From contig JAQGDQ010000005.1 in the NCBI GenBank assembly GCA_030141605.1, forward strand, positions 1,612,180 through 1,676,179: 64,000 nucleotides of DNA, in the 5' to 3' direction. Positions 13,138 to 28,100 of this stretch are shown piece by piece. The translations under genes were made by a program, and so were the position numbers. Each line of letters starts with the position of its first letter. Position 1 is the first letter of the stretch. This DNA is from Tubiluchus corallicola (Eukaryota; Priapulida; Priapulimorpha; Priapulimorphida; Tubiluchidae). Below the pieces are notes generated by a model. The model searched no databases. It was not told where the DNA came from and saw only the letters and a list, made by a program, of their open reading frames with translations.

Positions 13138-16100
13138 TAGGTATTTTATGTATTGGTATAAAAACGTTAATGTCTTTCTGTGAATTCCACAGTTAATTAT
13201 GATTTTGGAGAGTCGTAATTCAGCTGCAGCTGCTTCTTCTGCTAAGCATTTACCAAGCACACATTATTATCGTACGTTCATCAGCTTGGAACAAGAGAAC
13301 AGTTTTCTTCGAAAGAAGCCGGCCAATCCGTGGGAGACGTCATCAAAACTGAAACGTCAGGGTATAATGATACTTTTTCATTGTGTGACGTCAGACAAAA
13401 TTGAAAATTGGTACTTGTTAGACCGAAGATGAAAGCGAGATGCACTGCTTGATAGTTCAAGGTTGTGGGCTGTGGTCCTTGAATAGCCAGTTATATATGT
13501 TTTTGTGCAGCCTGGTCTTTCAGCAGCCATTATTAATGTCTAGGTCCTTATGAATACTGTATAATTGGCACCTTAAACCAGTTCATTTTTTGTTTTAGCT
13601 TATTATATGTGTTATTTGAAGGGGGATCTTAATTCAGTCCACTAATTTTTTGTTGCTTAATATTGAACCATCACTTATGTTAAGACTGTCACATTGGCTA
13701 CTATATGACGTTTAATGTCTATGCATCTTAATCTCTATGGAAAATTAAAAAAATGGATAGAAGTTGAATTGCCTAATGACCTCAGGAAGAAAGACTTCGA
13801 TGACATGAAGTGTGTATTCAAACAAGTGAGATAAAAATTATTGACGAATGTGAGATTCTTATTCACAATTATCTATTTTGGCAGACAGGCTTTTTCAACT
13901 ACCTTCCTCTTTTTTCTCATAATATTTTTTCCACTGCCAGGACTTGCTGAAAGCTTTGGTTGTTTACAAGTAACTGATTTTTAGTTTCTCTGTTGTAGGC
14001 AGAACTTTGCATTTCTGGTGCTTCAGTGCTGGTTCAGCTATGCAGGATCTTGTAGAGAGTGGTGTGCACAGCATTATACTGACAAGTGGCACATTGAGTC
14101 CAATAAGTTCTTTTAAAACAGAAATGAGGATGTAAGCAGAAAGTTTGTATTTTTGTTGAGGTGGCATTATAAGGTCTATAAGTATTATAATTATGTAATC
14201 AGTTAGATTTGGTCTGTTTCTTGCACATTTATTAAGAATAAGTGAAACGTATGCAAATTTTCCAGTCTTCAACAATATCATAATGAGTATAAACTTTTCA
14301 TATAAGTTGTAGTGTTTCTGTGTACTATTTTTAGCAATAGGTTAAATAACTAATGAGGCTTAAGAACATTTAAAAAAAGAAACACTAAGGTCTGTGTCAC
14401 ACAGCTGGACATAACCTGTAAAGTGTAAGTCATATATAGAAAAGCCCCTCATGAAAAATGAAGTTGTGCTAACCAAAGGTCCCTGTCACACAGATAATTC
14501 ATTTGCTGTCTTCTGCCATCCGTGGTTTGTCTAATGTAGGCTGTCAGCCATAATCTGCGCTAGGTTCCTCACAAACCGTTTTAAGCAGTTCACAAAGTAC
14601 CTTATTGCCATTAATTTCATTTGCTGTATGGCATGCTGTAGTCTTCGCTAATGGGAGAATTAGCATGTTTGTGTTCTTATAGTGTCCTGAATTCTTCTTC
14701 ACTTTGCCTATTACTTCAAATGAGTTTAGCCCACATTGTTTGTTTATGTTTTTGTTTTTTAAAATGCATTTGGAACCATAATGCAACTGGATCCAGTGGC
14801 TGATATTTATATGAATTTTCGACATTATGAATGATCCAGAAAATTGATTTGTGCCTCCCGCCAAAAAAACTGATTATGGCAAAATGCTTTGTTAGTTACA
14901 GAGAGCAAAGCATGTACCACGGATTACGACATGCGCCTTATGAAAGTTGGACGGCGCCTTATGGATTAAAGATTATGGCTGCTCCTTATAGCTTTCTCTG
15001 TGTGACACGGGACACATTCATTTCCAAATTACACAGTGAACTGAGCTTCATCGTTATTGATAAATTTGCTCATTGCTATGCTTGTAAAGAAAACTATTGT
15101 CATAGATTTCAATATTTATGCTATTAAACTTTCTTCAATTAGAAATGTTCACTGTATCTTTCTGGCGTTTAGATATTGGGAAATTTGAAAGAAAAAGTAC
15201 TTTTATTTTTATTTTTTTTTTTGTGAAAGTGAACTCATTTTTCTGTTGCAGTCCATTTCCAGTGGAACTACAGAACCTGCACATTATAGAAAAGGAGCAA
15301 GTGTTTGTGAGTGTGGTTACAAAAGGCCCAGATGGAACTAACCTTAGTTCTTCATATGCTAACAGATCAAGCGTTCAATATCAAAAGTCACTTGGCAATA
15401 CCATAGGTACTGTACGGTACTTGTGTCACTTACTGTTTTGCTGTGTAACATAATTACTAGTATTAATTGATGACACTAGGAGACGAGAAGAATCATAACA
15501 TGTATTTCTTGCTTTTGCCATACATGGAAGTTAAGTAGTGTTTGCATTTAATAGGATTATCTCTTCATCTCAGAAAGTGACCCTCATTGGGCACAGAAAT
15601 TTATTTTATTTGTTTATTTTTAATTATTTTTTTTGTATAGGAAAACTTTAAGCCAATATTAAATAGCTTAGTTGTAAAAAAAGTATGTACTAAAACATAA
15701 AACCCCTAAACCCTAAAACTGAGACAGTTAAATAATTAAAACACAGATAAACTAAGGTAAACATACAAAAAATAACATATTAGTAAAAAAAATCTTTGAG
15801 TATCTAACAGAAAAACAGAAATCAATCTAAGACAATTACATATGCAGCTGAAATGATTACAGTAAAATAAAACAGAAAAGGCTACCAGTTTTTAAATCTT
15901 GAATAAAAAAAACTTAATATAAAAGTGACAAGTTAATTGAATATATTAATAAAAATGTTAGTTTTAGCTACACGTGAGGTACTATTTGATTCTAATATTT
16001 TGGTAAACAAAATTTCTTTAGTCTATTTAAGCCTGTTTAAGTATGGCCTTTCTTTAGATTGGGCTACAAGATTCTCTTTTTGGTCACTGTATTTTATCAC

Positions 16101-19100
16101 TTACCAGTATATGCAAAGTCTGGATGCATAGAAAATTACTTTCATGACTGTCTGCAGTGTTGCGAGCAGCGTTATGTCACGTCTGTAGTTGATTGTAATT
16201 GTGGTAAAAATTAATTATAATTATTGACGTGATACCTATCTGAAATTTTGCTACCCACCTCTTTAAATAATGCAAAGTGTTAGAAACTTCCCCATGACTT
16301 GAAATGTTCTGATGCAAGACGTAAGGTGGCTTTAAATTTGCTAAATTTGTTTACAGACACTGCAATTTAATATTTTGTTTTGTTTTTTTCTCAAAAATAA
16401 GCTAAAGTTAAATTGTCACTTTCCTAATAATTAGTAAGTTTATATATTTTGATCCTAATTAATGTGATTAGTATTGATTGTTGTCTACTTGGGCACATTA
16501 ATATAAAACTTGGAGAACGAGAAACAAGTTGCATTTTCTGCTTAGATTAAACATTCTGTTATAATTACTAAATGTATACCGTCACTTTATTTGTCAATTA
16601 TTTTTAATAGACGAAATGAGAAGGAGAATGCAACACTCAAGCCGCCATGTTTTTCCTTCATGCAGTTATTCACAAAAAATACTAACTGGTTACAGTAACA
16701 ATTAATTAGCATCATTTTTACCTTTTAGTGAATTTATCAAGAATTGTACCAGCAGGCATGCTAGTGTTCTTTCCTTCCTATACCGTGATGAACGAATGTT
16801 TTAAGACATGGCAAGATTGTGGCATTGCTGATAACATTAGTAGAAGGAAATGCATTTTTGTTGAACCTAAAGGCAAAGATCAATTTGAATCCGTAAGTGT
16901 CGATTTTTATTTCATATGAAGTGCAGCATGAGTTCACACCAAATTTATTTACCTCAAAACCAAAATTATTAAGTTTAAAATTAAAATTATTAGAAAATGT
17001 AATATAAAAACTAAAATCATTTTGGCAGTGTGGTAGAAGCCAGTTGTTATAGTGATATGGTTTGTGTTGCTTTGCACTTGTTGTGTGTCTGAGCCCTGGA
17101 TTAGGAAAAAGGTTGCTAGTTTTTTAGTTAGGTAATAGCAATTGATTTAGTGCTATCGATTTTTTTTTGTTTACTTGTTTCATGATGTATCTTTATTTCA
17201 TTAGGCCATGTCAGGTTTTTATGAAGCAATTAGAAATCCCGACATGAATGGTGCTGCATTCTTTGCTGTTTGTCGTGGAAAGGTAAATATTTATGTTGCT
17301 GCTTTATGTGTGGGTTTGACAGTATGTCGATTTAGCAGTTTTTTAGCATTGTGGTGGCATTGTTAAAAGTGCTTGTGTTGTCAGTAATTGCTCGAATGTT
17401 CATAGGTTAGTGAAGGACTTGATTTTGCTGACATTAATGGCCGTGCTGTAATCATTACTGGTTTACCATATCCACCTCGCATGGATTCCAGAGTTGTTAT
17501 GAAAATGGAATTCTTAGAAGAGCAGAAACGGCATTTAAAAACGGTTTGTTCCCCTAATTTCCTTATTGACTCAATTGTGTTCTCATAAGTATTACTCATG
17601 ATGTGTTTAAATTAACCAATAAACATTAATCAACAAAAGTTAACCAGTAAACATTTACAGTGTATGCATATCATATGTTTAATAGTTTATCATAAGAAGT
17701 AGTTCACCTGAGTGTATATTTAATTTAGTGATATGTTCTACGTAAATGGATTGAAATCTAGATTTAGTCATGGTTTGTAACAATTGTAAATCATTGTAAA
17801 TCGCATTATTGTAAAAGTAGATTAGGATTGTTACGAAACCAAACTGGATCCGGTTCTGGTTTTGGAACTAGTGGTTTCGGTCCAGTTCCGGTAAAATTGT
17901 TCCGGCAAGCGCCGAACAGCACTTACTTAAAGCCATTCAAAAGATTCATAAAATTTTGCTCGAAATGTTGAAATCTGCAACTTAACGTGTTTATCAAAAA
18001 ACTTTCGTCAAAATATTTAGATAAATATTTAGTCTGATGAAAAAATAGAAGCTTGTGTCTTTGAGTCACCATCACAATAAATCTTCACTGATGCTGAAAC
18101 GAGGACAATACCCGAAGTTTGCGTCCATAGTAACAGCTCGAAAGTGTGCGCTGGCAAAAATTTGTTTAAAAATTCTTGGTAATGTGCCAGGAAAAAAATT
18201 TTGCTGTATGTAAACTTTGCAGTGGAAAGTATAGTAGAGGGGTGGCTGCAACATCTGAGAGTGCATTTGGTACGTGACATGTAAGTATGATGTTGGAAAA
18301 TGAACGACCATGTGGGATGATAGAGCTAGTATCAATTCAATGTAATATCTGTATGAATAAATTCCGTTTTTGGCACCTCAGCTTTAGTGAAGTGTCTGTG
18401 AAGGTATTCTTGCCTGTGATCAAGATTAACAAGCACTGTTTATCTACATGAATTTTGTCATTTCCGACCCGGTTCCGGTTCGAATTTCAGTTAGAGTTCT
18501 GGTTACCTAGATGCCATAACAACCCTAAAGTAGATTACAGGTATACACACAAAAATATAGATATAAATATAAATATTTTGTTGCTACAGTTTTTAAAGCT
18601 TTATGTCACTAAATAGTTTATAACATTATGTTGTGCTAATACATTTTTCACGCGCTTATCTTTTGTTATAAAACTGTTTGTCCTTTACTATAGGGTTGCA
18701 TATCTGGTGAACAATGGTACAGACTTTGTGCTACAAGAGCTGTTAACCAGGCAATAGGACGTGTCATTCGTCATCGGCGAGATTTTGGCAGCATAATGCT
18801 ATGTGATAGCAGGTATACGTAAAACATTATAAAGAATGCCTTTGCATTAATTAGATATTAAGAAAGATATTGGATATAAATTCGTAATTACATCTTTACA
18901 GAATACTTCATAGTAAGAAAATAAAAGTTGTTAATTATCTTAAAAACATATTGAACATGTTTTACCTGTGCTTTTTTGTTGTAAACTTGGCTGACCATTA
19001 TGTAAATGATTGCTTCTGCTGACAAAAGTTAAGTATTAGCAAGGTAACATTTCATTTTGTTATTCAGTAAGTGCATTTGAAGTTAAAGCTTCTAATAACA

Positions 19101-22100
19101 CTAGACTTTTGCGAGATACTGAAAATTAACTTAACAGACAGGCACAAGATCGACTTTCTAGATTGTTCCACATTGAAATACTAAAATATAGTGTCACTCG
19201 TCTCCTAACTTACTTTCTATGGTATGGCTGTTGAGAGCAATTTAAATGTAGCAAATGGTTTTATATCCTAGTGCTGCTTTATTAGATTTCAAGGCCATGA
19301 CATCAGGCAGCAGTTGTCGAAGTGGGTACAACCACATGTATCCGTGTACGAGAAGTTTGGTTGTGTACTTCGAGATCTTACTGGTTTTTTGACGAAAGCT
19401 GAAGAAAAAGTAACACTTTTTTTCATAATTGTCAATATAATAATATTTTTACATTTATTTAAACTGCAAAATGATGCAACTACAAAATTATCTTGTTTTA
19501 GTCTGTTTGTTTGTTTTTTGTGATTTTGTGGTTATTACATTTTGAATAAATTAGTTTAACAAAAGAATAACTTTCATTCACAAAAATGTTTTTTTTTACC
19601 AAGACCATTTTGTGCTATATTGATTATTTTTCTTAAATTATAATTTCAACACTGTACATGAAGAATGTCATCATTTTTTGGAGGCTAATAGCTTGAGTTT
19701 TAGTAATGTGAAATTCAGTGACTTGTAATTATTCTGTATGTTTTTGACAGTTTCCTTATGAGGGAGACTATAAGAAGAGAATTAAAGTAGACAAGAATGA
19801 GCCTGGTTGTCAGGGTGCAAGCTTTTTACCTAGTTCCTCCACTCACACAGTCAGTGCAACTGGGAAACAAGTTCGGAGAGCTCGAGAAGAGGTACCATCC
19901 TAATATTCAGCGATGCATTCCTTGCATTGCTGTCATTTATGTTCCCTGATTAACTTTATATACAGGGTATCCTAGAAGTTACTGTACACTTTACATGTTC
20001 CTTATTTTTAACAAACGCAAAATGTTTGAAAATTAGTTACAGATGAGCTGAAACATTGGCCAATTCTTTTGGTCTAATTAGGTAAAAATCTGAGTAGAAT
20101 ACTGCACTAGTAAGAGTTGGTTATCTTGCGTTGAAAAAGTCTGTCATAGCCCGATATTAAGTGATGAAGGGTTCCAACTTGTTGGAAAACTATATTGATT
20201 GTAGTTTGTTCCATATTAGTAGTTTGTTCCATTTCCGCTGTACTTCAGATCTCGAACAAAGAAGCTCGTGCCGGGCTGATTTTGCACCCGTTTTCTAATG
20301 TTACTGTCATCATCATAGCAAAACAGTTAAAACTAAATAATAAGAATTGCCCAAGGTTTTAGTTCATTTGTACCAATTTTCAGACATTTTGTTTCATTTG
20401 TTAAAAAAGTGTAGAAAATATAATGTATATAGTGTAAAAAGTATATAGTGACTATTTACTATGGCTGTTTGAGACATGGATGATTGCTTGATACCAGTAT
20501 TTTCTCTTTGCTGTTGAGACTAAAAATTATCTTTTCTTTGTATTATTTTTGCTATCATTGATTAGGTCATATTTCTTCTGTAGGCGGAGTTCACGAATGA
20601 AGATATCTCGTCACAGTATTCAGGAGCGAAAAGAGTAAAGTCTGATCACTTGGAAACTGGTTTGTTGGCATTATTAGATGACAACAGACCTCAGGTGATT
20701 GTTGCATATTCACTTTGTTCACTTAGCTGGAATTAAATTCAGAATACTGATTTAACATAACTACTAGGCTCTCAATTATGGGATTCATTTTAATTTGAGA
20801 GTTTCGGGATTGGGTTAAGGTTAATCCAGGGATCGGGATCGGGATTGCAAATGTATCATTTTGAAATGAAATTTCTGCATCCTGCATTCGTATAATTACA
20901 CTTAAAAATATGCAATTTATGCTTGTTGCAGCTGAACTCACGTATCATACTGTTTTAAAAAGGTCTAAAAGGAGAACTCGGATGCCAATATTATTTTATT
21001 TTATAAAAGTTGAAAGATGGGAGTAACATGCAAAACTAAAAAGTGCGATTGGAAAACATTTGAAAAATTTCTAAATTACAACATTAAATATTTTTCAACT
21101 AGATTAGCTTGAAAATCATTTAAGATCTGCCTTAGGTCACGTTACTAAGAGAAGCAGTATTCTGCTCCTTTTTCTAATCTTGAAACCCCCGGATTGACAG
21201 CAGTAGTCCCAGGACTAGAAAATTTCTAGTGCTGGCACTACTGGTCTTCATTGAGACCCCTAATATTGATACGACCTGTTGTTACACTTTGTAGGCACTG
21301 AATGTATGGCAGGAATTGAGTCACTATGTAGACAAGATTTTTTTCCTTTTGACACAAAGTAGAAAACAAGTGTTATTATAATTTATTGGAGAAAACACGG
21401 TCAACTGTGTCATAGGCAAAATGCCTTTGCTTGGCTATTTTTCAAACCCATAACTTCACCTAACATGCAGGAGTCTGTCATGAACTTTATTTATATTTCA
21501 GTTCCATTTAGATTCAAATTATAACACAAAAGATGTTCTTAAAGTCTTCTGTAATTATTTGTTTAATTGTTTATAGACACTGGACTGGGACACAACACCA
21601 CTGCTAACAGCATCTGAAGGGCAAGTTACCAAACGGAAGAGAAAAAAGCTGCACAAGAAGATCAAAGTATTTTAACTTATAAACAAATTGACATTAAATG
21701 TCACATTTACTTTTTACAGTTATTTATTGTAAAATGTGAAAACTATCTATTTTGTAGGTTGTGAGTCACCGTCAACAGAATTTTAACGTGGGAAATTTTT
21801 ATCAGCATGCGCCAACACCTGAAGACAATGCAAAAATTTCTGTCGAAGATATGCATAAAAACCTACTTCTATCTATCGAGGATGAAAAACAGAAAAAACA
21901 AAACTTCTGTGGAAAGTTTTTGAAGCAGGTACTTGATTTTATTTAATTATCCTGTTTAGACATGACTTTGAAATTATGGTACTTTTTTAATTTTTTAAAT
22001 TTTATACTGGGATGTCTGTATTGCAGCTGGAAAAGTCACTTGGAGAAGCAAAGTGGCAGAGATTAAAGAAGGATCTGGCATTGTATAAAAAACAGCGTAA

Positions 22101-25100
22101 TATTGACAAATTTTCATTCAAATTAATTAGGCTAGTTCCTCACAGATCTCTGGAATTATATCAAGGTAAATACAATAGTGCTTAATTCTTTTTTAAATAA
22201 CGATTTTGTAAAGAACAATTGTATTATAAGAGGAAAAGTCTATGTTTTTTATTAGTTAACTTTATTGGTACTAAAATCAAATTAGTACTGAATGTTTTGT
22301 CATGTTCAATTACATTAAAATTTCAAATATATTGAACTAAAGTTACAAACTACATGATTTACAATGATGCTCTGACTGAAAGCATCATTAGTTGTAGATG
22401 CTGATAATCCGATGAAGCAAAATCATGTTTTTGTTTGATGTCGCATCAAAATTGGATGGATTTATACTGCGGTTATTTCAAATACAGTAGGCGCTGTTTA
22501 CTAGACTTGTGGTTAATGAATCAGTTGCCTAATACTTAAAATAAGACACTTGTGTGTGCCCAAAGAGCTTTTACTGTTTTATGTCATCTTTATGTCGAAT
22601 TTGTGCACTGTAATAAAAGTAGAAATGTTAAGTACAGCTTTCTTTGTAAGCAGATACGTGTATCATGCACACTAGCGTAGAGGTTTTGATTTGAATATGA
22701 CACTCGCTTTTCTGCTAACATTAACATCAATTTTTTTTGGGAGCTAAATATTTAATTAGTTGCTTACTTTTGCTTTTGCTTTTGAAGCTCTTGCTGTTTT
22801 TCGCAGGGAAAACAAAGTCATCGCCAGTTGCAGCTCAATCAATAGGTGTTTTGCACAAAAACGTACAGCACACAGCAATAGATTAACAACATTTTTATCA
22901 TTATAAGAATTTTATATAAATCAACTTCTTCGTGAAGAAATGAAGTAACCGACCTTGCACGAATTTTTGTAATTTTTAGTGATGATTATGAGATTTGTGC
23001 GATTTTTTTTATTTCTTTTTATATTAATCCATTTATGTAGTAATCCAGTATTCTTAAACAATTTCACATGGGAATTTTGACATTATTTCGTTTCTAAAAT
23101 TCATTTACAGCCTTTGCAATGCATACTAAGGTGATGAAATGACTCTTCTATAGTGGTAATATGCTACACTTGTTGGCTAATTGAATCAGTCGGCTAATTG
23201 AGTCAAAACACTTCCATCCCAAAGTGTGTCTATTAAGCAGCGAATACTGTACTACTTTTTGCCAAAATCATGCAACATGTTACTACAGATGTTCAGTAGT
23301 TTTTGTTTTCTACATTTAGGTTTATGTGCATTCTTGCCCACACATCACAAGCCTCGAATGGTTGACATACTTTACACTGAAGTTTATGAATCATTCATTC
23401 CGTCACTGATTGAACTCAGAACAGGCATGTATATTATATAATCCACAGTCCCATAGTTTTTTAGTGGTGCTAACCAGTAACTGATACAATGCCATACCAA
23501 TACAAGTAACTCACGTAAAGTATGTATTGTTTATCTGTGATGCCATTACGTTTTATAGGTGATAAACTGTTTGCCAAGTTAAAAAAAATACATGTAGCTT
23601 TAATACGGCGATGATTCAGCAGTCATTTATTTGAGTCATTAGTGTTTTCACACGTACAACGGTTTATTAGTCAGATTTGGCATTTTTGTTTAACATGAAT
23701 GCACATGCAAAACTGGTATGCAATTGCAAACTTCTATACAGTATGCAGATAAGTTTAGTGCCACAACATGATCAGTGTGGTTGGTTTTAATGGGAAAGTT
23801 TTATTGAAGATACAACTTAATGTCTTGCTTGAGGTTACTGAAATATCACATTTTGAAGTCACTGTTTCACAGTACACTGTGTAGTGTTTCCAGCAGCTGA
23901 TACAGTAAATCCTGCTTCATCGTTGTCACAGTTGTGCAAAGTTTTAAAAAGTGTTTAGAACAAAGATGCTGATCTAGTTCAAGTTAAAGCGCAGGACAAT
24001 TGTGTGGTCTTATGACCCAATTTTGCGTCTTCACAGAGCACAATTGGATTTAAAAAGGAAAGTTTGAATTTGATAAATGACAAATTTTACTAGGTTAGAG
24101 CATTATATAGTTCCATTCCAGCAATAGTGGCCACAATAAGCGGCTGGATTTATTATCAATGGATTTATTTAGTGGATTCTACTGTATAATGCTGTCAATG
24201 AGTGCTTGTTTATGCAAACCCTGGTGAATCTGCTCGAGTCTTTTGTATCTGTTTGAGTTAGTACAAAATTTTGCATATCATGTATGTCTTTACTGGTGAT
24301 TTTTGTAACATCAGACCAAACCCGATTCCCCAAGGATAAGGCTTTGTTAGTATGATGTGTTAGAATTAAACCCTAGGCTGTACAATAGGTTGAGTATTGT
24401 TTCACTTGTTATTACTCATGGGTTTTCAATGATAATACTGTGCATAGTAGGTGCTTGATTAACATTTTTCTGATTCGTAATAAAAAGGTATGTTATCATG
24501 CGGCTTTGTTTTGAATAAGCAAAGGGCTCCATTATCGTTTATATTCAAATTTAAACATTTTGTATTTATTATTGTTTGTAGGGTGTTTTAGCGACAGACA
24601 AATGATGTTTAAGCGGTGCTTACAGAATTCTCAACAGCAACCTTCTAGATTACTACTGTGGAAGTGGATTAGCAGTGTAATAGAGGCGACACGTAAAAAT
24701 CAATGTAATGTGGCTGAACTTGATTTTAGGATACCGGCAAATGATTTGTTGCATGAACTTCTAGTAAAAACTAAGCCTTGGATTAACGATGATCAACTTA
24801 GTGAGGTGGAAGATAGTATACAGACGGCATCAGATGGAGGTGCTAAAAATATAACAAGTGACTCAGTTGAAGCATTTGTAAAGAATCATGAGGACTTGCT
24901 AGAAAATATAGATACGTGCCAAATTAATTCTAATGATGATTGTGCATGTACACCTTTTAGAGAAGTTGAAACATGCAAAAGTAACCATAAATTGTTACCA
25001 CCTGATAATGCGATCCAATTGTTAGAAGATCAAAACATTTTGGTTACACATGTTTTAACAGATCCACAAGATAATGGACGTGCTTTGTCTGAACCTTCTA

Positions 25101-28100
25101 CCCCAAGTAAATTACAGGAGGCGTGTGAAGATAATGCTAGTCGATTAACAGATATGGATAAAATTTGTGACCATGGTAAAGTGACAGTCAGTGACAACTT
25201 TTCAGAACCTACCAGTAACAGCGAATCACATTCACTTTGTCAATCTGCTGCTATTGGCAGTTTTGTCTCGGAATCGAGTATTGAAGTGGCGAATAACAAT
25301 GACATGAAGGAAATACTCAAGACGGACTGTTTGCAGCCTACAAATACAAACTGCTTGGTTTGTGAATGTAGACAAGTCAAGTTGCCTGTGATGATGAAAA
25401 CTTGTGGCCATGTTTGTTGCAAACTTTGTTGGCACAGCTACATTACTAAGGTAAGTATTAATTTTAAAAATTCCCTTTTACACTTCCTGTAATGTATATT
25501 CAGTCTCTAAAAATTGTTCTGATTGAAGGGCGATTCTTCTGTCGATGGTTTAATTATTGCCATCTTAGAAAACTTTTTTAGTTTTCTATTGTTGTCTTTC
25601 TCTCAGCTGCTTCTTACTCAAATTGATATCTTAAGCTGACCACAATTATGCTTGCTAAAGGTTTGTTTTATGTTTTTTTCCTTGCAGTGCATGTAAGTGT
25701 AGGACAATAAAAATAATTTATTTTCTTGGTTTTCTGCATTACTAACCTTTTGCATTTTAGCTCAAATCTAAAACTGTCATCAAGATTGTTTTAGAATAAT
25801 AAAATTGGTTGTACCTTTATTTCAAGCCTGAGCACGAAAATTGCTTCTTCCAACTCTGGCTTTCATTCAATGTTTCCCACAATAGTGAACATTCGTTTCT
25901 TCCTCAAACCTGATGTGACTCCCACAAACCTTGCTATGACACTAGTTTCCTAAACTTTGCTGCTGAAATTTTGCCCTAGTCTGTTTGAATATTATTGATC
26001 AGAAATGAAGTAGGCAATTGGCAAAACAAAATTATGTGAAGCAAACTTCACAAGGATTGGCTTTGCAAATACTGCGACCTATCAAGTTAAAAGTTGTGAC
26101 AAAATTATATAGTGTTGACAGGAATGAAAAAAAAACTTGTACAGCAAGCAGACAATGTTTAAATCTATCCTACATTATTATAACATTTTCTGTGTAGACA
26201 ACTGTGCCCATTGGATCATGGAAGAATAACATTTCAATACTTACCTTTAGGGATGGTTTATATTAAAGATAAGCTGCAAGAGTTGGTGCTCTGCACAAAA
26301 ACTTTAAATAAACCCAGGGATGTTAATTTTTTACTTTTCGAAAACGGCTCTAATTATTGTTAGTGCATTGTAATTTTGACATTTAAAATTTACTGTTACG
26401 CAGTAGAAATTGTTAGACTAGTTTTTATGCTGTATGGGTAAAGTGAATTTACAATTCTAATTGTTCTAACTTTTCCACTAGATGACAGCACAATGTAACT
26501 CAGCTTCAGCGATGCTTTTGGTTATATCGTATATGATTATATCGTACCATAAGTGTTTTCTAAAACGGCTCGTCCCTGACGTATATGCCTACGAAAAATG
26601 ATAAATTGAGCCCCATATTTCTCATTGCAGTAAAAATTAAACATTTATGTATAGAAGTGCCAGTAATAAAGTCCTACTTTTAGAGGCGTTGAGTAAAAGT
26701 TTCCTATAAGAAAATTTTATTATTGACATATGTTGTAATACCTAAGTGTTAAAATGATCTGCAAAGTTTAGTTCATATTATTGAAATCTTCAATGATGAA
26801 GCTGTAATACAAACTAGTCTTAGCTGTGCTCATAATACAGGTGCAAAAATTCTTCTATGTTAATACTAGATTATTATTATCATTAATATTTAGATATACA
26901 CATTAGAAGTTAATTAGCGATTTTGTGCGTTGCGTAATAATTTTAAAGCAGCAAATATTTTTTGTTTTAATTTTTGACAGTCTTAGCAACTTTGTATTAG
27001 TTATAGATTTATTTAACATTTTAGCATCAATGTATCTGCATAAATATGTGTCCTTACAATCACGTTAAAACTTTGCCTGCAACTAGAGGCCCATTTATGT
27101 AAATATATACTTTAACATAAAAGATTATCAGTCATCATTACCATCGTGTTTGTTGTTATTAACGCAAGCCTCACCCACTTGTCTAAAATGTTCAACAGGG
27201 AACACGATGGACGATTTAGCGATTAGAGACGGTGAAATAAACAAGATAAGAACAAAAACTGCATGTTATGGCTATGAGGAAATCACTGAAGGTTCTTGAC
27301 TATGACTATTATAGTTAGATAAATAGATAGATAGAAACTTTTTTTGTATAAAAATATGTATCCAAATATTTGCATACAACCTGTCACAATTTTCAATATT
27401 AAAGTAGACCCATCACTGAGATCCCAATTATCAGTATTATGAACTGAATAAAGATTCTGATAGCGTCAGTTCTAGATTTCTGCCCATCCGTTTGTCCCTC
27501 CGATGTTCACAATTAGGCTTTCTCTTTTTTCTGCAATGAATGATCAGATCGACACGAAATATCTTGTAATCCAAACTCTAGATCCTGTCTAACAAATTAG
27601 AAACTCTAGTTATGAATAACTGCAGAGCTTTAGGCTACTGAAGCGTTAATTGCAACTTAATGAACTTTCACTCTGTTATTACTCTCTTCATCCAATGAAC
27701 AAAAAAAGACAAAAATGGCTTAGACAATCGACGGGACTCAGGAAAGTTTCTCGATACTGTATAGTGAATTAGAAAATCTAGTTGTGAATGACTTCAGAGT
27801 GTTACGCTTTTAATTGATTAATTAATTAACTGAGACAGACGCTGAAAATCGCGACTTTGTTGGAAAAGGTTCTGATTGCTTGTCTTGTGTGCCATTCACC
27901 CGAGTTTCGTGACCTTAGGAGCCTTCGTTGCAGAAGTATGAGAAAAGATTAATTGTGGACACCGGTCCTGGACGAATAAGGATCCCTGCTTTAATAAAAT
28001 CAGGTCCTCCTGGAATTGAATAAGGAAGTAATACATGATTTTTAAAGGTGTAGAAACTCACTACAACACAAGTTATTATGTAACTCGCATTTCAGTATAC

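Noticed and set aside
15701-15718. Short (CCCTAAA)-like run, possible interstitial telomere repeat
   Set aside because: Only about two units, in AT-rich intron sequence. Too short to mean anything even though it is in RTEL1.
26475-26490. CCACTAGATGACAGCA, close to the CTCF core motif
   Set aside because: One mismatch at an important G, a single site, and no evidence that the host has CTCF. Chance is likely.
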